DNA of 64,000 nucleotides from JALZUR01 sp965205365. Lineage in GTDB: Bacteria; Bdellovibrionota; Bdellovibrionia; Bdellovibrionales; UBA1609. The translations under genes were made by a program, and so were the position numbers. The notes under the pieces were generated by a model, which saw nothing but the letters and a program-made list of their open reading frames with translations, was not told the origin of the DNA and made no database searches. The stretch is from positions 248,001-312,000 of the forward strand of contig CBDBGT010000013.1 in NCBI GenBank assembly GCA_965205365.1. The letters run 5' to 3'. Positions 53,478-62,936 of this stretch are shown here, piece by piece; the first letter of the stretch is position 1, and the number at the start of each line of letters is the position of its first letter.

Positions 53478-56400
53478 TCAAAACCTCCGTACACAACGAA
53501 CAAGTCGAGAATAGAGCTTACTGAGGCTATTCTGATAGCCATCAGAAATCCGCTGGATCCACGCACTGGTATTATTGTCCTCCGTAGACGACCAATAATA
53601 ACCACTAACACTACTCTGATTTAAACCTGGAAGAGCAGAACGATTTGTGTACATTAAATTAAGCTCATAGCGGTTAGGTAAATGCCAATCATCATAACCA
53701 CCATAAACAAGCTTATGACAATACCTTGCTGCGGCATGATAGCCCCCTTGAGACTCTAAAGTAATGGCAACAATTACATCTGTATTCGCTGAACCGTAAT
53801 TTAAATCTATGTTACTTTCACCATGACCAATTCCCCAAGTTGATGTGTAATTTGCTAGCCCTGGAATATTATACCAATTACTTGTATTATTATTCCAATC
53901 TTTAAATAAACTATCAGTACCAGAACAAGTCACTGTAAAATCATTTAATGCATAAGAATTTGACCCCGAGCCCCCTGAAACACTTCCTGATGGAATGTCC
54001 CCACAACCCCCAGGGGTGGTCATGTAGTGATCTGTTCCACTACCACTGGTAGCACCTGGGCTAAGGCTTCCAAGATAAATTGCTCCACCTTTACACACAG
54101 CACCTGGCAAGGGGGAAGAATCAAGACATGGATCATCAACACCTAAAACACTCCACACGTTTCCATTACAAAATTCCATTTTCTTTTCACTATACCTTAA
54201 AGTCCCCTCGTTTAAAGTATTGCAAGTTGTTTCCTCTGTTCCTATTTTTATTCCATTTGAAAGTACAACACTAGATCCACTAATAGACCCCACAGCAGCA
54301 ATATTTCTAGAAGCAAAAACATCACCATCACTGTTTACACTAATTCCCTCATTATCACCATCTCCACTTAAATAATTTCCATTAAGATGTATATTCTCTT
54401 GAGCCTCACCATTTCCCATATTGTCAGCACTACTTGGTAAGTTTGTAAGCTGACTCCCATCTACCCTTGGTAACCTTGATAAACCATCAAGCTTAACAAG
54501 GTCATTACTCCCTGTTCCTGTGTTTAATCTATTTGTATCAATGGTTCCTGAAGTGATTTTACTTCCACTTAAATTTGGTATATCACTTTCTGATAAACTT
54601 AAACCCTCTGTTACTCTTCCCTTAGTGTCCACTCTAACTTTTAAGTAGATTCCCTCACTCACCCCTGTTGATGCTAAAGTCGGGTTTGGATAAGTTCCCC
54701 TAAGGTCTCCTCCTGCTGATTTTCCTAAAAGACTTGTGTCCTCATCCACCACACATGACCATAAATAAACAGGGCCTTGACTCATTCTAAGCTTCTCATC
54801 CACTCCACAACTAGGCACACCTCCAGCATCCATTGCATCACCTAAACTGGTTCCTAAAGATCCTTTAAAATAATCATTTAAAAAATTTGACTGTGTTATT
54901 TTTTTTAAACTATTTTGGGATACATCGTGGATTAAAACACTGTCTAAATCACTCACTGTACTCTCTTCTACAGTTCCATGAATATCCACACTTAAATTCT
55001 TGTTGGTGGATAAATCCCCTCCTCCACTTAATCCACTATTTAAAACTGTTGCAATTTCTCTAGTTATTGGAACTTTTTTAGAATCAAGCTCATTAATAGC
55101 AGTCTGAACATCTGTGCCTAAAACATTTCCAAAAGGAACGTTGGTCACTTGGTTTGCTCCTACACTCCCTCTATCCCAACCTGTTGACACATCCTTACAG
55201 TTTCCACCTCTTTCATCACAAATCTCTTCTACCCTTACTTTTCCAGAAACATCTAATAATGCTTGAGGATTCCTTTTACCCACTCCAACCCTTCCTAATG
55301 CATCTACACTAATTCCCTCATTATCACCGTCTCCACTTAAATAATTTCCATTAAGATGTATATTCTCTTGAGCCTCACCATTTCCCATATTGTCAGCACT
55401 ACTTGGTAAGTTTATAAGCTGACTCCCATCTACACTAGGTAACCTTGATAAACCATCAAGCTTAACAAGGTCATTGCTCCCTGTTCCTGTGTTTAATCTA
55501 TTTGTATCAATGGTTCCTGAAGTGATTTTACTTCCACTTAAATTTGGTATATCACCTTCTAATAAACTTAAGCCCTCTCTTACCCTTCCCTTAGTGTCCA
55601 CTCTAACTTTTAAGTAGATTCCCTCACTCACCCCTGTTGATGTTAAAATGGGGTTTGGATAAGTTCCACTAAGATCTCCTCCTGCTGATTTTCCTAAAAG
55701 ACTTGTGTCTTCATCTACATCAGCCACACAAGAATAAGTCACTGTGGCTCCAGAGTTTCTTTGAATCTTTTCCCCACTTGTGCACACAGGAAGACTGTCT
55801 ACTCTCATTAACTGACCTAAACTCGTTCCCGTATCTGCCTCTATACCACTTCCTGTTAGTCTTATACCACTTCCTGCTTTTACTCTTAACCTATTTCCAT
55901 TAAAGTCTAAACCACTAAGAGAGTCTAAATCTATCTCCACACTTCCACTCTTGTTGTATAAACCCCTACCAAGGCTTATGCCTATTCTTGGATCATTACC
56001 ACCTGAAGAAGTTAACGGGGGACTCACTAAAACACTTGATACACCTACACTCACTGTGGTTAACACTTCTACACCACTACCGTCCCAGTATTTAAGCACC
56101 CCAGAATCACTATTGTACCAAGTGGCTCCAGCATTCCCCGCACTCAAAGAACCTAAAAGACTAGCCTCTTCTAAATTCCCATAAGAACCTAGGGTCATTG
56201 TGCTCCTCGGGTTTTGCATAATATGACCTGTGTTTAAAACCTCATTTCCATTAAGGTTAAGATCACCTAATAAACTTCCCCCTTGAAGAGAAAGCTTTGT
56301 ATCATCAGTTCCTGTTGGAACCACTGAGGCTGGTAAAACTCCTCCTGTGATTTTACTTCCATGGATACCACCTTGAAGGTGACTGTTTAATACACCCCCT

Positions 56401-57224
56401 GTGGCAATTGAAATTGTACCGCTGTTTGTAATGATTCCACCACTTAGACCACTTCCTGTGGTGATACTGGTCACAGTTCCACTCCCTTGGCCAACAACGG
56501 TGTTTACTGATCCATTGTGGTACATGATTTCATTGGTTGTAGAGTTGTACCAAACATCTCCTGCCTTAGAGTTAAGGGGAGGATTTGAAAAGCTAGGTAA
56601 AGAACTAGCTCCACTAGTGCTTAATGGAGAGTATTGGTTAGAACGGCCCTCAATTAAAGCCATAAGCTCTCTTTGGTTTACACCGTTATCAAACACAGTT
56701 TCTAAATTACTTTGTGTCACACCACTGTTGACTTGAATAAAGTCATGAAGTGTTTTTCCGCCAAGTTTATGAGCATACTGAGCATAGGGCACACTTTCAA
56801 TTGTGTGGTCATTTGTTAGAGTAAGGGGACCACTGCCGTCATCAAAAGTCATTCTAAGTTTTCTTGTGTCAGTGAGGCTTGGACTGTATGAAGAACCAGA
56901 GTCACAGTTAAGCCCTGTGATGTTGTTTAAGGAATTGTCTAGGGCTTTAGATAAACTTGTTAAGCCACCATTTCCTGTGGTTGTGCCAGACCCAACACTT
57001 AGGTTAAACACTCCCTTTGAGTCTGTCATATTAAGGGTGAAGGTTTCTTCATAGAGGAGGCAGTGGTTTAGGGGAGATAGGATTTTAAGAATAAAGTTAA
57101 CATTATTATCTTCTAAGGCTTCCCCATTGGGTTTTATAATTTGACCTTGAAAGACAAAAGAACTTGGCACAGCCAAGGAAGAAAACGTCCATAATAAAAC
57201 TGTAAATAAAGTTAAAGCTTTCAT
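53478..57224 (-). CDS. giant secreted tail-fibre-like surface protein with DUF1566 C-terminus
   Basis: 1248 residues. Signal peptide 1-18 (ALTLFTVLLWTFSSLA). N-terminal domain 'SFVFQGQIIKPNGEALEDNN' (about 20-170) precedes a long Gly/Ser/Thr/Asn-rich stalk with fibre-like units ('GKSAGGDLSGTYPNPILTST', 'ITSGTIDTNRLNTGTGSNDL'). The last 140 residues carry DUF1566: 'DWHLPNRYELNLMYTN', 'YYWSSTEDN' and 'RLVRCVRRF'. A 407-bp segment of the stalk is duplicated. Such fibres are common in predatory Bdellovibrionota and are thought to be adhesins. Convergent with lgt. Confidence 0.85.
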   Translation of the reverse strand: MKALTLFTVLLWTFSSLAVPSSFVFQGQIIKPNGEALEDNNVNFILKILSPLNHCLLYEETFTLNMTDSKGVFNLSVGSGTTTGNGGLTSLSKALDNSLNNITGLNCDSGSSYSPSLTDTRKLRMTFDDGSGPLTLTNDHTIESVPYAQYAHKLGGKTLHDFIQVNSGVTQSNLETVFDNGVNQRELMALIEGRSNQYSPLSTSGASSLPSFSNPPLNSKAGDVWYNSTTNEIMYHNGSVNTVVGQGSGTVTSITTGSGLSGGIITNSGTISIATGGVLNSHLQGGIHGSKITGGVLPASVVPTGTDDTKLSLQGGSLLGDLNLNGNEVLNTGHIMQNPRSTMTLGSYGNLEEASLLGSLSAGNAGATWYNSDSGVLKYWDGSGVEVLTTVSVGVSSVLVSPPLTSSGGNDPRIGISLGRGLYNKSGSVEIDLDSLSGLDFNGNRLRVKAGSGIRLTGSGIEADTGTSLGQLMRVDSLPVCTSGEKIQRNSGATVTYSCVADVDEDTSLLGKSAGGDLSGTYPNPILTSTGVSEGIYLKVRVDTKGRVREGLSLLEGDIPNLSGSKITSGTIDTNRLNTGTGSNDLVKLDGLSRLPSVDGSQLINLPSSADNMGNGEAQENIHLNGNYLSGDGDNEGISVDALGRVGVGKRNPQALLDVSGKVRVEEICDERGGNCKDVSTGWDRGSVGANQVTNVPFGNVLGTDVQTAINELDSKKVPITREIATVLNSGLSGGGDLSTNKNLSVDIHGTVEESTVSDLDSVLIHDVSQNSLKKITQSNFLNDYFKGSLGTSLGDAMDAGGVPSCGVDEKLRMSQGPVYLWSCVVDEDTSLLGKSAGGDLRGTYPNPTLASTGVSEGIYLKVRVDTKGRVTEGLSLSESDIPNLSGSKITSGTIDTNRLNTGTGSNDLVKLDGLSRLPRVDGSQLTNLPSSADNMGNGEAQENIHLNGNYLSGDGDNEGISVNSDGDVFASRNIAAVGSISGSSVVLSNGIKIGTEETTCNTLNEGTLRYSEKKMEFCNGNVWSVLGVDDPCLDSSPLPGAVCKGGAIYLGSLSPGATSGSGTDHYMTTPGGCGDIPSGSVSGGSGSNSYALNDFTVTCSGTDSLFKDWNNNTSNWYNIPGLANYTSTWGIGHGESNIDLNYGSANTDVIVAITLESQGGYHAAARYCHKLVYGGYDDWHLPNRYELNLMYTNRSALPGLNQSSVSGYYWSSTEDNNTSAWIQRISDGYQNSLSKLYSRLVRCVRRF
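54340..54746 (-). repeat. 407-bp stalk module, copy 1
   Basis: Nearly identical to 55309-55715 in the same orientation and frame. It encodes the block from 'DEDTSLLGKSAGGDL' to 'SGDGDNEGIS'. Confidence 0.85.
55309..55715 (-). repeat. 407-bp stalk module, copy 2
   Basis: The direct partner of 54340-54746, with start points 969 bp apart. A few substitutions (for example LLEGD versus LSESD codons) separate the copies, so the duplication is recent but not identical. Confidence 0.85.
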
Positions 57225-57448
57225 GTTATATCCTATATAAATTCTTATATTTTATACTCTATGTATCGGATAAAGGGCTTAAAAACTAAAGGAAATTAAG
57301 TGTTTTTCTTAATTTAATATTAAGGCGTAATAAGTGTGGGTTTTTAGCTTTATTTTTAACTTAGTGTTTTTAAAGAAATGTTTTTTTCTTATTTTGATAC
57401 AAAAACAGTAGGAAAATTAAGGTCTAAACTCTTTAATTATTTAAAAAA

Positions 57449-58597
57449 ATGATAAAATATTTTCTAAGCTCCTGACTTCGACACTCCTGTTAAAAAGCCC
57501 CTCTTGAGTTCAAATATACGCACCAGAGAAGGTTAAAAAGTCTAAAACTCGAAATGTAGTGACCCCAGCAAAATCTAAGCACTTGATTTTATTAGCTTTA
57601 TGCGCCGTGTTGTGTCGAAGTCAGGAAAATTATTGATTTTCTTGGAGAAGGACTCAATGCCCAAGTCTATAAAGTTACAAAATATCAGCCCAGTCTTAAA
57701 ATCACAAAAATATTTGCCCTAAAGGTCTTAAAAAGACCTGAAGATCTAAATCATTTTAAAACTGAATTTGAATCGTTATTAAAAGCAAGTGGAAAACACC
57801 TTGTTAAATACCGTGGGTGGGAAACTTATAAGTCTAAACCAGCACTACTTTTAGAATATATTAACGGTATAACCCTACAAAATTTATTAAAACAACAAAC
57901 CCTAACACCTAAACAAGCCCACTGGATTTATCAAGAAACAAAGTCAGGACTTATTGAACTCAACAATTCAGGCCTTTATCACGGTGATTTAAGCCCTGAA
58001 AACATAATGATTGATGTTCATGGCAACATTAAGCTCATTGATTTTGGTTTAACCCACTGGCGAACTAAAAAAATTGAACTCACCCCTGAATTTGCTGCTC
58101 CATCAGTTTTAAGTGGTGAAAAGCCTTCCTTAGAATCGGATCTAATTTCTTTAAATCGCATTTTTCATGAATTTAACTTTACTCACTTTAAACCCTTAAC
58201 TCATGTGCCTAAAAGCCTTTTAGAAAAAATTTTAATTCTACAAAACCTAGGCTCACCTAAAACAAAAGGCCTTAAACTAATGAAGCCTAAAAAACACCCC
58301 ATAAACTCAAGTTTAAAAAAAATACTTTCCACTATAACTTGTTGTTTTATAGTTTCCCCTATTCCGGCCAAAAACAATGTCCTTATTGAACACAAGGTTT
58401 TAGTACGAAGTACAAAATGGCTCTCCATTAAGGCTCATAAAAAAGACCCGTGGTGCTTTACCCCTTGTTCACTAAAGTTTAAACGAACAGGCCTTCAAAC
58501 AATACATTGGAAAACTCAAACTAAAGCCAAAGCTATTACAGTTTATATAGATAAAAACCAAAAACTCCTTACTCTAGACTCAATGAACGCCCTTTAA
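57449..58597 (+). pseudogene. protein-kinase-like gene broken near its start
   Basis: From 57626 an open frame without start codon encodes a kinase: Gly loop 'FLGEGLNAQVYKVT', 'IFALKVLK' (Lys), 'LLLEYINGITLQNLL', catalytic loop 'GLYHGDLSPENIM' (non-RD) and 'KLIDFGLTHW' (DFG). After about residue 180 the chain is Lys-rich with no known domain. Upstream, ATG at 57449 opens MIKYFLS in the same frame, then a TGA inside the inserted element stops it. Skipping 57470-57625 gives MIKYFLSKIIDFLGEG. The intact remainder from the internal ATG at 58007 lacks the ATP site. Confidence 0.75.
57470..57626. mobile_element. 156-157-bp MITE-like element with 15-bp terminal inverted repeats
   Basis: TCCTGACTTCGACAC at 57470-57484 and its perfect complement at 57612-57626 enclose about 127 bp with no ORF. 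It lies within the start of the kinase gene. No clear target duplication is seen at either edge. No second copy was found in the window. Confidence 0.65.
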
Positions 58598-58678
58598 CAC
58601 CATAAAACAGCATCTAAAAACACTACTAAAAATACACCATATCTTGTGATTTTTTATTTTATATTAGAAACTCTGTTT

Positions 58679-59482
58679 ATGTTTGATTTTTTATATTTTA
58701 TATTAGGCCTTATTCAAGGGCTCACTGAATTCTTGCCTATTTCAAGCTCTGGACACCTTGCCCTAACTCAAGCCTTCTTCTCTAGTGTGGAAAAAAAAAG
58801 CCTCTTAATTGAAATCACTGCTCACCTTGGTAGCCTTTTTGCCATTGGAGTGTATTACAGACAATGCTTTTGTTCACAAATCAAAAGCTTTCAAAAGTTT
58901 TCATTAAACCAACTTTATCCTTTATATATTGTTTTTCTCTCAACCCTCCCTGCAGGTGTTGCTGGGCTCCTCTTAAAAGAGCACATCACCCTTATTTTTT
59001 CTAATACAAGAGCCATTGCATACGGGTTTTTATTCACAAGCTTAGCTCTTGTTTTCACTCACTTTTTTTCAAAGAAAAACAGTATAAAAACACCACACAA
59101 CTGGCCCACACCTTTAGAAGCACTTTTTATTGGATTTGCACAAGCCTTTGCCCTACTTCCTGGTGTATCACGTGCTGGCCTCACCATTGCTGCAGGGGTT
59201 TTAACTGGCTTAAAGCCTAAACAATCAGCATTCTTTTCTTTTTGTAGCGTTGCTCCACTTATATTTACAGCCACCCTTCTTTCTTGTTACAAACTCATTT
59301 CTCATGCAGAGCGTTTAACACAGTCCGAAAGTCCTTTAAATTTAGGCGTTTTACTGATTTCTTCTTTTTTCTTTGGTTGGTTAGGATTAAGCTTAGTTAT
59401 TAAATTTTTAGAGAGGAATAAGCTTCACTACTTTGCTTTATATCTTGTTCCCCTCGCCAGCCTACTACTTATTAGGGGATAA
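58679..59482 (+). CDS. uppP: undecaprenyl-diphosphatase
   Basis: About 267 residues from the ATG at 58679 (MFDFLYFILG), the normal family start; an in-frame GTG lies 11 codons upstream. A multi-pass membrane enzyme that recycles the lipid carrier for peptidoglycan. 'LIQGLTEFLPISSSGHLAL' and 'LLPGVSRAGLTIAAGVLTGL' are the two conserved motifs. A small protein gene follows after one base. Confidence 0.94.
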   Translation: MFDFLYFILGLIQGLTEFLPISSSGHLALTQAFFSSVEKKSLLIEITAHLGSLFAIGVYYRQCFCSQIKSFQKFSLNQLYPLYIVFLSTLPAGVAGLLLKEHITLIFSNTRAIAYGFLFTSLALVFTHFFSKKNSIKTPHNWPTPLEALFIGFAQAFALLPGVSRAGLTIAAGVLTGLKPKQSAFFSFCSVAPLIFTATLLSCYKLISHAERLTQSESPLNLGVLLISSFFFGWLGLSLVIKFLERNKLHYFALYLVPLASLLLIRG

Positions 59483-59483
59483 T

Positions 59484-59708
59484 ATGAGCCATAACTATGC
59501 TAAAAATTTAAAAGCTTTCGCCAATGCATTAGCATCTGACAAGTTTAAGTCCAATGAGGAAATCAAACAAGAAATGGATAAACTTGGTTTAATCTACTCT
59601 GATAATGAAATAGAGCGGTTAAACAATGTTCTTTTAGCCCTTCACCCTTTTGCTGATAAAATTAGATCTAAACACAGTAAACCAAATCAAAGAGAGCTTC
59701 GCCATTAA
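59484..59708 (+). CDS. small helical protein, unknown
   Basis: 74 residues from the ATG at 59484, preceded by AGGGGAT. The sequence (LKAFANALASDKFKSNEEIK and onward) predicts three helices and no membrane segment. It overlaps the putative AUU start of the CBS-family gene. Function unknown. Confidence 0.6.
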   Translation: MSHNYAKNLKAFANALASDKFKSNEEIKQEMDKLGLIYSDNEIERLNNVLLALHPFADKIRSKHSKPNQRELRH

Positions 59709-60678
59709 AACATATAAAAATATTTTAGAGTTAATTGGCAACACCCCCATTGTTGAGCTTAGAAAAACTGTACCTAAAAACAAGCACCGCTTTTTTGCAA
59801 AACTTGAATACCTAAACCCCGGCTTAAGTGTAAAAGATAGAGTTGCTCTTGCTATTGTTCAAGGCGCTGAGGCTCGTGGTGATTTAAAACCTGGTGGAAC
59901 CCTTGTTGAAGCTACATCTGGTAATACTGGGGTAGGCCTTGCAATGGTGGCTGCCATTAAAGGCTACAAGGCTATTTTTATTATGCCTGAAAAAATGTCT
60001 TTAGAAAAAAGAGCTACACTAAAAGGCTATGGAGCTGAGCTTATTCTTACCCCCAACGGAGTAACACCTGATGATCCAAGGTCTCATTACTCTGTTGCTA
60101 AAAAAATTGCAGCAAAAACCCCTGGAAGCTTTTACACAAATCAATTTCACAATATGGACAATCCCATGGAGCATTATAAAACCACAGGTCCTGAAATTTG
60201 GAGTCAAATGGGCGGCCATATTGACCTTTTTGTAGGTGGAGCCGGAACAGGGGGAACCATCTCAGGTGTTGGTAAATTTTTAAAAGAAAAAAACCCTAAT
60301 ATTAAAATTGTCTGCAATGACCCTGTGGGAAGTATTCTTTATGATTTATTCTACTATAAAGAAGTACGAACTCCTCCTAGCCCTTATGAGGTTGAAGGAA
60401 TTGGCGAAGACATGATGCCTAGTTGTTTACAATTTAATTATATTGATGATTTTGTACAAGTAAGCGATAAAGAAGCCTTTACATTATGTCGCAAGCTTAC
60501 AAGAAAAGAAGGCATGATGGTTGGCCCATCTTCTGCTTCAGCTCTGGCTGGTGCCATTAAATATTCAGAAAAATTAGAAAAACCGTCAAATATTTTAGTG
60601 ATGTTTGCTGATAATGGAGCAAAGTACTTAAGCAAAACTTTTAACGATGAATGGTTAAAAGAACATGGGGTTATTTAA
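59704..60678 (+). CDS. PLP-dependent cystathionine beta-synthase/cysteine synthase
   Basis: About 324 residues. The PLP lysine is in 'LNPGLSVKDRVA', phosphate loop 'GGAGTGGTISG' and 'EATSGNTGVGLA' are clear. A CBS regulatory domain is absent, so it is either a short cystathionine beta-synthase or a cysteine synthase; the following gene favours transsulfuration. No ATG/GTG fits: TTG at 59650 has no ribosome-binding site. ATT at 59704 follows GAGAG by the right spacing and overlaps the preceding stop (ATTAA). I list the ATT start; it remains tentative. Confidence 0.85.
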   Translation: MKTYKNILELIGNTPIVELRKTVPKNKHRFFAKLEYLNPGLSVKDRVALAIVQGAEARGDLKPGGTLVEATSGNTGVGLAMVAAIKGYKAIFIMPEKMSLEKRATLKGYGAELILTPNGVTPDDPRSHYSVAKKIAAKTPGSFYTNQFHNMDNPMEHYKTTGPEIWSQMGGHIDLFVGGAGTGGTISGVGKFLKEKNPNIKIVCNDPVGSILYDLFYYKEVRTPPSPYEVEGIGEDMMPSCLQFNYIDDFVQVSDKEAFTLCRKLTRKEGMMVGPSSASALAGAIKYSEKLEKPSNILVMFADNGAKYLSKTFNDEWLKEHGVI

Positions 60679-60679
60679 T

Positions 60680-61858
60680 ATGAAGAAAACACCACATACA
60701 TGGAATTTAGAAGAGTTTGGCTTTTCAACTAGAGCCATTCATGGGGGACAAGAGCCAGACCCCACAACTGGTGCTATTATGACACCTCTCTACCTTACAT
60801 CTACATATGTTCAGTCTTCTCCTGGGGTTTTTAAGGGCTACGAGTACTCTCGCACATCTAACCCCACCAGACGTGCTTATGAGGACTGTCTTGCAAACCT
60901 TGAAGAAGGTTTTAAAGGATTTGCCTTTGCTTCAGGTTGTGCAGCAATGACCACTACCATGCATTTACTCAAAGCCGGTGACCATGTTGTGGCTGGTGAT
61001 GATATGTATGGTGGAACATTCAGGCTTTTTGATAAAGTTATTAGAAAGAATGGAATTGATTTTTCTTTTATAGATTTAACTAAACTCTCTAATTTAGAAA
61101 AACATGTGACTCCAAAAACAAAAATGATCTGGATTGAAACTCCAACAAACCCAACTTTAAAACTTGTAGACATTAAAACCATAAGTGCTTTTGCAAAATC
61201 AAAAAGTATTTTAGTGGTTGTAGACAACACTTTTATGAGCCCTTATTATCAAAAACCTTTAACACTTGGTGCTGATGTCAGCCTCCACTCAACAACGAAG
61301 TTTATTGGTGGTCATAGTGACTTAATTGGTGGCGCCGTGGTTGTTAAATCTGAAGAGCTAGCTGACCACTATCAGTTTCTTACAAACTCTTTAGGAGGTA
61401 TAGCTTCTCCATTTGATAGCTATCTGGCGATGCGGTCTTTAAAAACCTTGCCCCTTAGAATGGATGCCCACCAAAAAAATAGTATTCAAATTGCTGAATT
61501 CTTAAGTTCCCATAATAAAGTTCATAAGGTTATTTATCCAGGCCTTGAGTCTCACCCACAACACAGTTTAGCTAAAAAACAAATGACTGGCTTTGGTGGA
61601 ATGGTTACTTTTTCCCTAAAATGCGATTTAGTAGAGGCTAAAACATTTTTAGAATCTATGAGAGTCTTTAGTCTTGCTGAAAGCTTGGGCGGAGTTGAGT
61701 CTCTAGTTGAGCACCCTGGAATTATGACTCACGCATCTGTTCCTCCAGATATAAGAGCAAAACTTGGAATCACTGACTCTCTAATCAGATTATCTGTTGG
61801 CATTGAAAATTTAAAAGATCTTTTAAACGACCTTAAGAGCTCTCTTAATAAAATTTAA
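60680..61858 (+). CDS. cystathionine gamma-synthase/lyase family PLP enzyme
   Basis: 392 residues from the ATG at 60680, one base after the upstream stop, with GGGG as site. The Cys/Met metabolism family signature is plain: 'GYEYSRTSNPTRRAYEDCLA', 'ASGCAAMTTTMHLL', 'IWIETPTNPTLKL' and the PLP lysine in 'SLHSTTKFIGGHSDLIGGAV'. Synthase and lyase cannot be separated by eye; with the preceding CBS-type gene it gives a transsulfuration pair (homocysteine to cysteine or back). Confidence 0.92.
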   Translation: MKKTPHTWNLEEFGFSTRAIHGGQEPDPTTGAIMTPLYLTSTYVQSSPGVFKGYEYSRTSNPTRRAYEDCLANLEEGFKGFAFASGCAAMTTTMHLLKAGDHVVAGDDMYGGTFRLFDKVIRKNGIDFSFIDLTKLSNLEKHVTPKTKMIWIETPTNPTLKLVDIKTISAFAKSKSILVVVDNTFMSPYYQKPLTLGADVSLHSTTKFIGGHSDLIGGAVVVKSEELADHYQFLTNSLGGIASPFDSYLAMRSLKTLPLRMDAHQKNSIQIAEFLSSHNKVHKVIYPGLESHPQHSLAKKQMTGFGGMVTFSLKCDLVEAKTFLESMRVFSLAESLGGVESLVEHPGIMTHASVPPDIRAKLGITDSLIRLSVGIENLKDLLNDLKSSLNKI

Positions 61859-61870
61859 ACTCTTCCTTAT

Positions 61871-62225
61871 AACCTGAGTTCGGCGTAAAGGTTTAAATAA
61901 AGGGTTTAGTAATTTTAGTTCTTCCTCTCTTTATTTAATTCCAGATTTCTTTTTTTAAAAGATATGGGCAATTAATCCTGCAATTATAGTCACCATAGCA
62001 TTGGTTAGGCTTTTATCCCTGGAGTGCTCAATGTACGAAATATTTTTAAACTGATGATTATGGTCTCAACAATAGACCTCTTTCTTAAAAGAATTTTCTC
62101 TTCCATATCCATAAGCTTATTTTTCATACCTGCCCTAACTAAAGTTATCAGTTTAAGCCCCCCTTTTGAAAAACTCATTAAATAGTTTTTTTGAGACTTT
62201 TGTCTTGAGCCTATTTAGTTAACTC
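61871..62225 (-). repeat. IS982-family relic, minus strand
   Basis: AACCTGAGTTCGG (61871-61883) is a decayed end. Minus-strand pieces read 'ILLRKRSIVETIIISLK' and 'AGMKNKLM', matching 'LLLRKRYIVETAFGILK' and 'SNMKNKFV' of the intact transposase, with stops between. The other edge, near 62225, is followed by AAATTTCAACTTAAAAAAGG, which also follows the relic at 38546. No gene from 62226 to 62366. Confidence 0.7.
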
Positions 62226-62366
62226 AAATTTCAACTTAAAAAAGGCTAAAGATAAACTTTTGTCAAAAATTTAAGCTCAAAGAGGAGTTCTCATTGGGTT
62301 ATTTATTGTTTTAATTTAAAATTAAATTTATAATTTAGGGTATAACACAAAATTTAAGGTAAAATT

Positions 62367-62936
62367 ATAAGTGAAGCACTAAAGAAAAAAACATTTAAAG
62401 ATTTGTATAAGGATTTATGTGCTCTTCCTGAAAATGTTGTTGGTGAAATTATAAACGGAGAGCTTATTGTAAGCCTAAGACCTGCTCCTAAACATGTTAA
62501 TGTAAGTTCGGTACTTGGACATATTTTATTAGGTCCATATCACCTAGGAAAAAATGGTCCTGGTGGATGGTGGATTTTAGACGAACCAGAAGTTCATTTA
62601 AAAGATCAAGTTATTGTTCCTGATGTAGCAGGCTGGAAAAGAGAAAAACTTCCTAAACTTCCAGAAGAAGCATATTTTTCTCTAGCTCCTCATTGGGCTT
62701 GTGAAGTCCTGTCTCCCTCAACAGCTCGTTATGATAAAATATCTAAGTTAAAAATTTATGCTGAAAACAAGGCTCCTTATTACTGGATTGTTGATCCACT
62801 AAATAGGATTTTAGAAGTTTTAATTTTAGATGGAAAAAACTATCAAGGAGACCTTCTTTTTGAAAAAGATGATCTAGTTAAAGCTCCTCCATTTGAGGAC
62901 CTTGAGTTTAACCTTGGAGAGCTTTGGGCAGATTAA
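62367..62936 (+). CDS. Uma2-family (DUF820) nuclease-like protein
   Basis: About 177-189 residues. 'LPENVVGEIINGELIVSLRP', 'GGWWILDEPEVHL', 'IVPDVAGWKREKLP' (PD..) and 'APHWACEVLSPSTARYDKI' are the Uma2 restriction-endonuclease-fold motifs (PD-(D/E)XK). The first recognisable codon is ATA at 62367 (then SEALKKKTF), where relatives start with ATG-Ser; an AAGG lies 8 bases upstream. A TTG at 62403 would give a shorter chain. Function of the family is unknown; it occurs in many lone copies. Confidence 0.75.
   Translation: MSEALKKKTFKDLYKDLCALPENVVGEIINGELIVSLRPAPKHVNVSSVLGHILLGPYHLGKNGPGGWWILDEPEVHLKDQVIVPDVAGWKREKLPKLPEEAYFSLAPHWACEVLSPSTARYDKISKLKIYAENKAPYYWIVDPLNRILEVLILDGKNYQGDLLFEKDDLVKAPPFEDLEFNLGELWAD

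Noticed and set aside
53478..57224. Prophage tail-fibre module
   Set aside because: The protein has a signal peptide and DUF1566 end, and no other phage genes lie nearby; it is a chromosomal surface protein.
59400..60700. SAM or other riboswitch ahead of the transsulfuration genes
   Set aside because: The genes are packed with overlaps behind uppP and there is no leader long enough to hold one.
62403..62936. Uma2 gene as part of a restriction or defence system
   Set aside because: No methyltransferase, helicase or toxin-antitoxin partner is adjacent; neighbours are relics and an unrelated lipoprotein.
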